Positions 15,077 through 21,958 of a DNA stretch of 64,000 nt are shown in pieces. A model generated the notes under the pieces. The model did not search any database and was not told where the DNA came from. It saw only the letters and a program-made list of their open reading frames with translations. The position numbers and the translations under genes were made by a program. Source of the stretch: Rhodohalobacter sp. SW132 (lineage in GTDB: Bacteria > Bacteroidota > Rhodothermia > Balneolales > Balneolaceae); NCBI RefSeq assembly GCF_003390325.1, contig NZ_QUOK01000005.1, forward strand, positions 1 to 64,000, written 5' to 3'. How positions within the stretch are numbered: the stretch's first letter is position 1; each line of letters starts with the position of its first letter.

Positions 15077-15535
15077 ATGAAGAATTCCCATAGAAACTCA
15101 GCTCTTAAGATAGTCCGCAAATTCGATGTGGCCCCGGAAAAAGTATTCGATGCCTTTACAAAACCCGAGGCCATGCGGGTATGGTGGACCAGCGACACAG
15201 AATTTGATATTGATTTGAAAGTTGGTGGGCAATGGACCATCACTCGGGAAGAAAATGACATGACACTAACCATGACCGGTGAGTACCTCGAAGTGGATCC
15301 GCCGCACCGGCTGAAATATACTATCGCTATGCCACAGTTCTCGCCCAACAGCGACGTTATCATGATAGACATCAAACCGGATAGGAAAGGATGTGTAGTT
15401 ACATTCGTGCAAACGGGAAAAGATATTGCGGCTGAACTTCATGAATTACCAGAGGGTGCGGTTTCAGAAAGCGAAAAGGGATGGCAGCAGGGTTTCGACC
15501 TGATGGCTGCTGCCTGGAAAAATAAACAAGAATAG
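15077..15535 (+). CDS. SRPBCC (AHSA1-type) domain protein
   Basis: Helix-grip fold protein of 152 residues that would bind a hydrophobic ligand. The family opening IVRKFDVAPEKVFDAFTKPEAMRVWW is clear, followed by DLKVGGQWTI, GEYLEVDPPHRLKYT and the C-terminal helix EKGWQQGFDLMAAAW. No catalytic residues can be assigned. It lies 15 bp downstream of the ArsR-type regulator in the same direction and is presumably its co-regulated partner, a pairing common across bacteria. Two further SRPBCC proteins are encoded at 16.3 and 16.8 kb, so this neighbourhood has expanded the fold. Function beyond ligand binding is unknown. Confidence 0.9.
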   Translation: MKNSHRNSALKIVRKFDVAPEKVFDAFTKPEAMRVWWTSDTEFDIDLKVGGQWTITREENDMTLTMTGEYLEVDPPHRLKYTIAMPQFSPNSDVIMIDIKPDRKGCVVTFVQTGKDIAAELHELPEGAVSESEKGWQQGFDLMAAAWKNKQE

Positions 15536-15718
15536 AATTCATTTATTTTCAACCACTTTTTTTTACGAGATGAAAAGTCTTTGCACTCTTTTCGGTTTGA
15601 TACGCTCATACAGGATTATAGCGATCCACTGCCAAAACTGTTAAGAGACCCCAAGTGAATTTCCCAAAATAAGAATGGACCAATATGATTAAAAACTCTG
15701 AACAAACCATCCATAACC

Positions 15719-16210
15719 ATGAAAACCATAACCTTTCTGGCAACTATTCTATTCGTTGTAACAATACAAATACAAACCATAAATGCACAAGATATGAATC
15801 CAAAAATCACCACATTCTTGATGTTTGAAGGTGATGCAGAAGAAGCAATTACATTTTATACATCTCTGTTTGATGACTCCGAAATCGTTCGTATTGCAAA
15901 ATACGGGCCTGACGGACAGTTTGGGCCGGACGCTGAAGGCACCGTACAACACGCCCTCTTCACCCTGAAGGGACAACCATACATAGCAATTGACAGCTAT
16001 GGGCACGATTTTACATTCACACCCGCCATCTCGCTGTTTGTAGAATGCGATTCCGAAGAAGAGATTGACAAATTGTATGAAAAACTGAGTGACGGCGGCG
16101 AAGTGGCAATGCCGCTCAACAATTATGGATTCAGCACTAAGTTCGGCTGGGTTCAGGACCGGTTCGGGGTCTCCTGGCAGTTGAATTACGGGGCGTTAGA
16201 ATTTGAATAA
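15719..16210 (+). CDS. VOC/PhnB-like protein with putative signal peptide
   Basis: The first 24 residues (MKTITFLATILFVVTIQIQT then INAQ) look like a cleavable Sec signal. They are followed directly by a PhnB-type VOC domain: TTFLMFEGDAEEAITFYTSLF, IVRIAKYGPDG, VQHALFTLKGQPYIAIDS and FGWVQDRFGVSWQLNY. PhnB-like proteins are normally cytosolic. An internal ATG at 15797 (MNPKITTFLMFEG) would give the usual cytosolic form, so either translation start is possible. The downstream perfect hairpin at 16222-16256 probably ends the transcript. Substrate unknown. Confidence 0.82.
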   Translation: MKTITFLATILFVVTIQIQTINAQDMNPKITTFLMFEGDAEEAITFYTSLFDDSEIVRIAKYGPDGQFGPDAEGTVQHALFTLKGQPYIAIDSYGHDFTFTPAISLFVECDSEEEIDKLYEKLSDGGEVAMPLNNYGFSTKFGWVQDRFGVSWQLNYGALEFE

Positions 16211-16221
16211 CTTGGTAAGTT

Positions 16222-16256
16222 AAACCCTCCAAGGGTTTGGAACCCTTGGAGGGTTT
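16222..16256. repeat. Palindromic repeat ACCCTCCAAGGG-type, copy 2 (likely terminator)
   Basis: Perfect 16-bp arms (AAACCCTCCAAGGGTT / AACCCTTGGAGGGTTT) with loop TGG, followed by two more T. It lies 12 bp after the stop of the VOC gene and 33 bp before the next start, so it can serve as a terminator. Same family as 5872-5900 and 16735-16763. Confidence 0.8.
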
Positions 16257-16288
16257 TTAATTAAGACCATCTCAACTCATAAAAACCT

Positions 16289-16717
16289 ATGCCTAATATC
16301 GAAATCATCAACTATCTAAATGCACCCGGCGAGGCCGTGTTCAAAGCCCTCACCACTCAAAAAGGGCTCTCGGAAGTCTGGACTCGCCAGTGTGATGTAA
16401 AACCCGAAACCGGTTATACCTGTACATTCGGTTTCGGTGATGAAGATCCCACGAAATTTAAAATCACAGAACTTCTACCCAGCCATACCCTCCGATGGCA
16501 CTGCACCGAATCGGACCCGGAGTGGATTGGAACGAATGTTTCTTTCGATCTCAGGGAAGAAAACGGGAAAACAAAAGTAACTCTGGTGCACGGTGGATGG
16601 AAAGAAATAACCGAGTTTTACCGATGGTGCAACTACAACTGGAGCTTTTTTCTCCATAGCCTGAAAAACTATTGCGAAGAGGGGAAAGGAATTCCGTTTC
16701 AGGAACGGAAATTTTGA
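16289..16717 (+). CDS. SRPBCC domain protein
   Basis: Helix-grip ligand-binding fold of 142 residues. It opens IEIINYLNAPGEAVFKALTT with the characteristic helix, then has the strand-rich middle TCTFGFGDEDPTKFKITELL and SHTLRWHC, and the long C-terminal helix WCNYNWSFFLHSLKNYCEEG. It resembles the AHSA1/START-like group often annotated as SRPBCC domain-containing. Palindromic repeats of one family sit directly before and after the gene, so it is probably an independent transcription unit. No catalytic motif is visible and the ligand is unknown. Confidence 0.85.
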   Translation: MPNIEIINYLNAPGEAVFKALTTQKGLSEVWTRQCDVKPETGYTCTFGFGDEDPTKFKITELLPSHTLRWHCTESDPEWIGTNVSFDLREENGKTKVTLVHGGWKEITEFYRWCNYNWSFFLHSLKNYCEEGKGIPFQERKF

Positions 16718-16734
16718 TTATTAAACTTAATCAG

Positions 16735-16763
16735 ACCTCCAGGGTTTTTGAAACCCTGGAGGT
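16735..16763. repeat. Palindromic repeat ACCTCCAGGG-type, copy 3 (likely terminator)
   Basis: Perfect 13-bp arms (ACCTCCAGGGTTT / AAACCCTGGAGGT) with loop TTG, 17 bp after the stop of the SRPBCC gene. Third member of the family at 5872 and 16222. It is followed at 16790-16805 by the unrelated 16-bp palindrome TCCCGAAATTTCGGGA and a T-rich stretch. Confidence 0.75.
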
Positions 16764-16837
16764 ATTTTCAACTCTGATCCGTAATGTCTTCCCGAAATTT
16801 CGGGACGGTTTTTCTTCAACCTCTAACATCAAACTTT

Positions 16838-17386
16838 ATGAACAAAAAGCACGGCATTTTTCCCGAACCCGGAACCGTCCAATTCGAACGCCTCCTCCCC
16901 GGCCCGCCGGAACGGATCTGGGATTATCTCACCAAATCGGAACTGAAGGAGAAATGGCTCTCCGCAGGTGATGTGGAACCACGCGTAGGCGGAAAAGTCG
17001 AATTTCGGTTCAAACACAATGACCTCTCCGACGTCGATGAACCCATTCCTGAAAAGTATAAGCATATGCAGGACGGCACCTATTTTGAAGGAAAGGTAAC
17101 TGAGTGGAACCCGTACAAAAAGCTCAGTTACACCTGGGGAGAAGAAACCGGTGAAGAATCGATTGTGACGTACGAACTAATTCCCAAAGAGGAGAATAAA
17201 GTTCTGCTGCGCCTGACCCACCGCAAGCTGGGAGACGACCTCAAGATTCTCATCAGTGTTGGTGCCGGCTGGCATACGCATCTCGATATTCTGCTTGACC
17301 GTCTGGAAGAAAACTCTCCAAAAGGGTTCTGGAGTGTACACGGCCAAATGGAATTACAGTATGAAAAAATAATAGAAGAAAATTAA
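16838..17386 (+). CDS. SRPBCC domain protein (AHSA1-like)
   Basis: Third SRPBCC protein in this region. The ATG at 16838 is chosen because the longer frame from 16784 would run through a palindrome and hairpin, and because the family core begins soon after (VQFERLLPGPPERIWDYLT). Other family blocks are LKEKWLSAGDVEPRVGGKVEF, VTEWNPYKKLSYTWG, LRLTHRKLG and the C-terminal helix AGWHTHLDILLDRLE. Length is 182 residues. Its TAA overlaps the TAA of the convergent membrane-protein gene in the four bases TTAA (17383-17386), so the two genes share their stop codons. Ligand unknown. Confidence 0.87.
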   Translation: MNKKHGIFPEPGTVQFERLLPGPPERIWDYLTKSELKEKWLSAGDVEPRVGGKVEFRFKHNDLSDVDEPIPEKYKHMQDGTYFEGKVTEWNPYKKLSYTWGEETGEESIVTYELIPKEENKVLLRLTHRKLGDDLKILISVGAGWHTHLDILLDRLEENSPKGFWSVHGQMELQYEKIIEEN

Positions 17387-17709
17387 AAAATGAATAATAA
17401 GAAGCTGTTGAGAACGGATATCAGCAGGCCATAGAGAACTGCCCAGCCAAAGTTTTTAATCTTGAGACCATCAACAAATTTATCCGTCAGCATAAGTATC
17501 CAAGCGTTAATTACCAGCACAAACAGGCCGAGCGTGATTATAGTCAGCGGGAGTGTAAGCAGCACAATGAGCGGGCGGATAAACATATTCATAATAGCAA
17601 GAACAATGGCCACGCCGATTGCCGTCCAGTAATTTTTGATGGTAACCCCCGAAAGAAGGTGAGCTCCGAGAAAAATTACGATACTGTTGATCAATAATGT
17701 TTTTATCAT
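17383..17709 (-). CDS. Phage-holin-4_2 family small membrane protein
   Basis: Small integral membrane protein of the family named after phage holin 4_2, which in most bacteria is an ordinary chromosomal membrane protein with no lytic role (YvlD-like). About four hydrophobic segments are seen: IKTLLINSIVIFLGAHLL, TAIGVAIVLAIMNMFIRPLI, LTLPLTIITLGLFVLVINAW and the C-terminal AVLYGLLISVLNSFLLFIF. The conserved NMFIRPL and LTLPLTIITLG blocks support the family. The ATG at 17709 begins the first hydrophobic segment; an in-frame start at 17757 adds 16 polar residues. It converges on the SRPBCC gene with overlapping stop codons. Function unknown. Confidence 0.85.
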   Translation of the reverse strand: MIKTLLINSIVIFLGAHLLSGVTIKNYWTAIGVAIVLAIMNMFIRPLIVLLTLPLTIITLGLFVLVINAWILMLTDKFVDGLKIKNFGWAVLYGLLISVLNSFLLFIF

Positions 17710-17766
17710 AAACCCTTTATTAACTTGTCGTTTGGAGATCGTACGGAATAATTTCAAAAAAGTTTT

Positions 17767-18231
17767 ATGAGAATGAAATGGATTTTATATAACTCACTTG
17801 AAGAGTGTACTATACCCCACCTCTATGAAATTTTAAAATTACGCGAAGAAGTATTTATAATTGAACAAGATTGTATTTATGATGATATAGACGGCATCGA
17901 TTACGTCTCTTCCCACCTTTTAATGCTTGATGATGCTATTCTGGCGGGTTATCTGCGTATGGTACCTGCCGGTGAAAAATTTAATGAAATATCACTCGGC
18001 CGGATTGTAATCAGAAAAAAGTATCGCGGAAAAAGATTGGGGAAAGAGCTAATCCAAAAAGGATTGGAAGAATCTGCGAAAAAGGGTTCAGAAATGATAC
18101 GCATCGAAGCGCAGGCACATCTTGAAGATTACTATTCAGAGTTTGGTTTTAAAACTGATTCAGAAATCTATGATGTGGACGGGATACCTCATCTTCAAAT
18201 GCTTGTAAATTACAAGGAAATTCAAGATTAG
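17767..18231 (+). CDS. elaA: GNAT acetyltransferase, ElaA family
   Basis: Acetyl-CoA-dependent N-acyltransferase fold. ElaA hallmarks are LYEILKLREEVFIIEQDCIYDDIDG near the start, HLLMLDDAILAGYLRMVP, the acetyl-CoA pyrophosphate loop region ISLGRIVIRKKYRGKRLGKELI, and the C-terminal AQAHLEDYYSEFGFKTD with the family-typical DGIPHLQM. The length of 154 is normal. The start may be the ATG at 17767 or the second ATG at 17773. Its start lies 57 bp from that of the divergent membrane-protein gene. The physiological substrate of ElaA proteins is not established. Confidence 0.92.
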   Translation: MRMKWILYNSLEECTIPHLYEILKLREEVFIIEQDCIYDDIDGIDYVSSHLLMLDDAILAGYLRMVPAGEKFNEISLGRIVIRKKYRGKRLGKELIQKGLEESAKKGSEMIRIEAQAHLEDYYSEFGFKTDSEIYDVDGIPHLQMLVNYKEIQD

Positions 18232-18254
18232 GTATCCAGTCTTTTATAAGAGAA

Positions 18255-18329
18255 TCAACCTGTAGAGATAACGATTGCGATCACTACAAGCAGAGCAATT
18301 TTAAAAAGCAGTGATTTCCAGTTTTTCAT
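18255..18329 (-). CDS. Possible 24-residue membrane peptide
   Basis: In the gap between the acetyltransferase and copA the minus strand carries ATG to TGA with the composition of a single-span membrane peptide: a basic start MKNWKSLLFK followed by an uninterrupted hydrophobic run IALLVVIAIVISTG. There is no clear Shine-Dalgarno sequence or promoter. It might be a real small protein; chance hydrophobic ORFs of this length also occur. Nothing else is seen in the rest of the 18232-18527 gap. Confidence 0.35.
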   Translation of the reverse strand: MKNWKSLLFKIALLVVIAIVISTG

Positions 18330-18527
18330 GTTTGAGAGCAGTTTTAGATATTAGATAATTTTAAGGGGCTAATAGGTATAAAAAGTTCAGCTTAAGATCA
18401 ACTTATCCACAAAGAAAGTTTAATTTTTGCTAATATTTTTATCGGCTGCCAACGCCCTTTACATAAACAAGAGTATCTTGGCAAAGAAATGTTACAAATT
18501 AGAGAATTTTAATTTTCCCTCTCCTGC

Positions 18528-21002
18528 TCACGGTTGTTTTTTACCCAGTCGTTTTGAATTGCCCACCACGTTAATTGAACTCATCGCCATTGCAATTTCA
18601 GCAAGCACGGGATGCATCCAGCCAACGACTGCGGCTGGTATCATCAACACATTATAGAAAAAAGCCCAAAAGAGATTTTGACGTATTTTTTTCATTGTCA
18701 TACGGCTTACATTTATGGCTTTAATCACCCCATCTAAATCTCCTTTTATTAGTATGATGGAGCCTGACTCAATAGCGATGTCCGTACCGCTTCCAAGCGC
18801 TATACCTACATCAGCCTGCGCCAGGGCCGGAGCATCATTTATACCATCTCCAACCATAGCTACAACCTGTCCTTCCGACTGCAGCTCCTTTATAATTTCA
18901 GACTTCTCACCCGGTTTTACCTGTGCCTTCACACTGGTAATCCCGGCCTCATGTGCAATCGCTTCAGCTGCCTCTTTTTGATCACCCGTAATCATCAATG
19001 TTTCGTAGCCCATTTGATGAATTTTGTCGATCGAGTTGCGGGCTCCCTCCTTCAGCGTATCCTGCAGGGCAATCAGAGATATCAACATGTTATCCACAGC
19101 CACAAAAATCACGCTCTTGCCCTCTTTCATATATCCTTTTGCAGTCTCATTTGCATCAGTTGGAATGTTGACTTTAAATTCATTCATCAGATCAATATTT
19201 CCGGCTATATAATGGTGATCTCCTGTTCTTGCCTCAACACCCATCCCGGTATGAGATTTAAAATCACGGACTTCTTCGGAAGAATTATCTGCTTCAAAAT
19301 ATCTTGCAATCGCTCCCGCAACCGGGTGTTCAGACTGTTTTTCAATAGCAGCTACACGCTTCAACTGTTCTTTGTCAGCTTCACCAATCATTTGCAGGTC
19401 CGTAACTTCCGGCCGGCCCACGGTTAATGTGCCGGTTTTATCGAATGCGATGGTTGTCACTTCTTCGAGACGCTGAATTGCCTCACCTCTTCGAATCAGA
19501 ATTCCGTTTTCGGCTCCAAGACCGGATCCAACCATCAGTGCGGTTGGTGTGGCCAGGCCGAGTGCACACGGGCATGCAATCACCAAAACCGCAAGCGTGG
19601 CATAAAACGCCTGGCTCCATACCGGCAGATCGGTAAGAATCCAGGGCACGAATTGGTCACCAAACTCAAGAATCGGGATGTAAAAGCCGGGAAACAGAAC
19701 CCATGTAATAAAAGTTAGCAGGGCCAGCAACAGAATTACCGGCACAAATACTGCAGTCACCCGATCGGCAAAATCCTGAATTGGAATTTTTGATCCCTGT
19801 GCCTCTTCAACAAGCTGCACAACCTGGTTCAGAAATGACTCTTCACCAATTTTCGTTACCTGAAAGCGTAAAACTCCTTCCGTATTTATGGTTCCACCGA
19901 TCACTGAATCACCTTCACTTTTCACCACCGGCATCGATTCTCCCGTGACCATCGATTCGTTGACGGTACTTTTTCCATCTATCACGTCACCATCAGCAGG
20001 AATTTTCTCACCCGGTTTTACCAGCACCACATCTCCCTTTTTAACATCTTTCAGGTCAATCATCTCCTCTTTTCCGTTCCGGATAACCCGGGCCTCTTCG
20101 GCTTCGAGTGTTAGCAGTTTGGTTATTGCATCAGAAGCTCTCCCCTTTGCTTTCGTCTCTATGTAGCGGCCCGTCAAATGAAATGCCATAATCATCGCAG
20201 CGATACCGGCAAAACTATACATCTGTACCGAACTAATTCCAAGATGATACGCCAGGGCGACTCCGCCGGTAATCAGTGAGGCGATTGTTCCGATAGCGAT
20301 GAGTACATCCATATTCGGATTCAGGTTTGATGCCGATCTCCACGCCCCTTTCAGCGTATCAAGCCCCGGATAAAAAATAACTACGGAGGCAGCGATTGTC
20401 ATCACAAACTCCATGGTTGTGTGCCCGGTAATTGTAATCCCAAACACCATCTCTACAAACATCCAGATCATCAGCGGCAACGTGATAATCCAGCTCAGAA
20501 CCATTTTTTGACGCGCATCTTTCAGTTTACTCTCGTCACGCGACCGTTTCTCTTTTAACTTATTCTCTTTCTCACCATTTACTATGCTGGCGCTGTACCC
20601 TGCGGATGTAACGGCATCAATCAGCTCATCTAAATCACCGCCATCTTCAATATCCACAAATGCTTTTTCAGACGATAGATTAACGGATGCCTCTCTCACA
20701 CTACTCACAGATTTCAGCGCTTTCTCTACACTTGAAACACAGCCTGCGCAGTGCATGCCGTCAATCTGGAGCGCTACACCATTTTTATTCTTTTTAGGGA
20801 TCTCCAGCTCATAGCCTGCATCCTTCACCGCACCGGCAATTTCAGATTCCGAAAGTTTATTTTCATCAAAATTTACGGAGACTTTTTCCGAAGCCAGGTT
20901 TACGGATACGGATTCAACACCATTAAGATTTCGAATGGATTTTTCAACTGATGATGTGCACCCTGCGCACATCATTCCCTTCACAGGATAAGTTTGTTTC
21001 AT
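18528..21002 (-). CDS. copA: Copper-translocating P1B-type ATPase with two HMA domains
   Basis: Cu(I) efflux pump of the inner membrane. Two N-terminal heavy-metal domains carry CAGC at residues 12-15 and 85-88. The transmembrane metal site is CPC in IACPCALGLATPTALMVG, the phosphorylation site is DKTGTLT, the nucleotide domain has SEHPVAGAI, and the hinge is MVGDGINDAPALAQADVG. The intramembrane MSSINVVGNSKRL at the C-terminal end completes the Cu+-ATPase signature. At 824 residues it is full length. It lies 84 bp downstream of an HMA-AraC fusion regulator in the same direction, so copper-responsive control of the pair is likely. Confidence 0.96.
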   Translation of the reverse strand: MKQTYPVKGMMCAGCTSSVEKSIRNLNGVESVSVNLASEKVSVNFDENKLSESEIAGAVKDAGYELEIPKKNKNGVALQIDGMHCAGCVSSVEKALKSVSSVREASVNLSSEKAFVDIEDGGDLDELIDAVTSAGYSASIVNGEKENKLKEKRSRDESKLKDARQKMVLSWIITLPLMIWMFVEMVFGITITGHTTMEFVMTIAASVVIFYPGLDTLKGAWRSASNLNPNMDVLIAIGTIASLITGGVALAYHLGISSVQMYSFAGIAAMIMAFHLTGRYIETKAKGRASDAITKLLTLEAEEARVIRNGKEEMIDLKDVKKGDVVLVKPGEKIPADGDVIDGKSTVNESMVTGESMPVVKSEGDSVIGGTINTEGVLRFQVTKIGEESFLNQVVQLVEEAQGSKIPIQDFADRVTAVFVPVILLLALLTFITWVLFPGFYIPILEFGDQFVPWILTDLPVWSQAFYATLAVLVIACPCALGLATPTALMVGSGLGAENGILIRRGEAIQRLEEVTTIAFDKTGTLTVGRPEVTDLQMIGEADKEQLKRVAAIEKQSEHPVAGAIARYFEADNSSEEVRDFKSHTGMGVEARTGDHHYIAGNIDLMNEFKVNIPTDANETAKGYMKEGKSVIFVAVDNMLISLIALQDTLKEGARNSIDKIHQMGYETLMITGDQKEAAEAIAHEAGITSVKAQVKPGEKSEIIKELQSEGQVVAMVGDGINDAPALAQADVGIALGSGTDIAIESGSIILIKGDLDGVIKAINVSRMTMKKIRQNLFWAFFYNVLMIPAAVVGWMHPVLAEIAMAMSSINVVGNSKRLGKKQP

Positions 21003-21086
21003 AGCTTTTTCTTTTTACATAAAAACTAATGAAACCCATCACATTCACCCTCACAGAAATCCGGTGCAGATGTGTAATATTTTTGG

Positions 21087-21650
21087 TTATAACTTATCGA
21101 TGGAGATTCTCGAACCTCTGCCCTGCTGCTTATATTCGGTAACTGTTTTACCCGTTATTTTTTTAAACTGGTTCGACAGATACTGTACGCTGCTGTATTT
21201 GAGCCGATGAGCAATTTCGCTAAGCGTGTAGCGATTAAAGCTAAGCAGCTCTTTCACTCTCTCGATTTTTAACTTTATGAGATAAGACTCAATCGTAGTC
21301 TTCTCATTTTCTGCAAAAATATGGCTCAGGTATGAGTAGTTATAGTGGATTTTATTTGATACAAATACAGAAACCTTTTGTGGAGATTCGCTGGTTTCAA
21401 GATGGTTGAGATATGCAATCAGAGCAGATTTTACACGGTTAACCAGTTCCGTTTCACGATCTGATACGAGTTCGAATCCCCTCTTCTGCAATTCATCCGA
21501 AAAGCGGGTGAGTTCATCTTCAGATAGCCTTCGGTCAAAATCCACGCTGCCGATTTCTACACTCGAAACCGGCAAACCCATCTCTTTCGTGATGGAATCC
21601 ACCGATTCGACACAGCGCGGACAAACCATATTTTTGATAACTTTTTCCAT
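21087..21650 (-). CDS. AraC-family regulator with N-terminal HMA-like metal-binding domain
   Basis: Transcription factor of 187 residues. Residues 1-60 look like a degenerate heavy-metal-associated domain: VIKNMVCPRC places Cys10 and Cys13 in a CxxC at the usual loop position, and the ferredoxin-like beta-alpha-beta pattern follows to GFELV. The C-terminal part (about 90-187) is an AraC/XylS double helix-turn-helix: IESYLIKLKIERVKELL, YTLSEIAHRLKYSSVQYLSNQFKKITGKTVTEYK. It directly precedes copA. The simplest reading is a copper sensor that binds metal with the same fold as the pump it controls. DNA targets were not identified. Metal sensing is inferred from the CxxC and the neighbour. Confidence 0.87.
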   Translation of the reverse strand: MEKVIKNMVCPRCVESVDSITKEMGLPVSSVEIGSVDFDRRLSEDELTRFSDELQKRGFELVSDRETELVNRVKSALIAYLNHLETSESPQKVSVFVSNKIHYNYSYLSHIFAENEKTTIESYLIKLKIERVKELLSFNRYTLSEIAHRLKYSSVQYLSNQFKKITGKTVTEYKQQGRGSRISIDKL

Positions 21651-21710
21651 ATAGATTTAACAATGTATGGAAAAAATGAGTTTCAACCCGAGTTCGATTT
21701 TGAAATTGAG

Positions 21711-21882
21711 TAAAGAAGTGGCTGATGCTGTCCAAATCGGGCGAACAACAATGAATTTGTCATTTATCTTAGTACCGTCATGCCGGACTCAGATCCGGCA
21801 TCTCTGGTCTGTATTAGAGATAGTAGATCTCGCATCGAGCACGAGATGACGCCCATTTTGGACAGCATCAGCTACTCTTTTA
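21711..21882. mobile_element. MITE-like inverted-repeat element
   Basis: A 172-bp element with imperfect 33-bp terminal inverted repeats (28 of 33 matching; core GCTGATGCTGTCCAAA), at 21711-21743 and 21850-21882. It contains no ORF. Inside are a GCCGGA/TCCGGC palindrome (21782-21799) and a CTCG/CGAG palindrome, similar to widespread genomic GTCATGCCGGA-type repeats. No target-site duplication is obvious. It sits between the end of glmS and the start of the HMA-AraC gene, in that regulator's promoter region. The rest of the gap shows nothing. Confidence 0.5.
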
Positions 21883-21958
21883 ACATTAAAACTAAGTATT
21901 ATCAATCGAACTCAGATTTTCAGAATAAAGATGATTGGTCAGATTAATAAATAATCAC

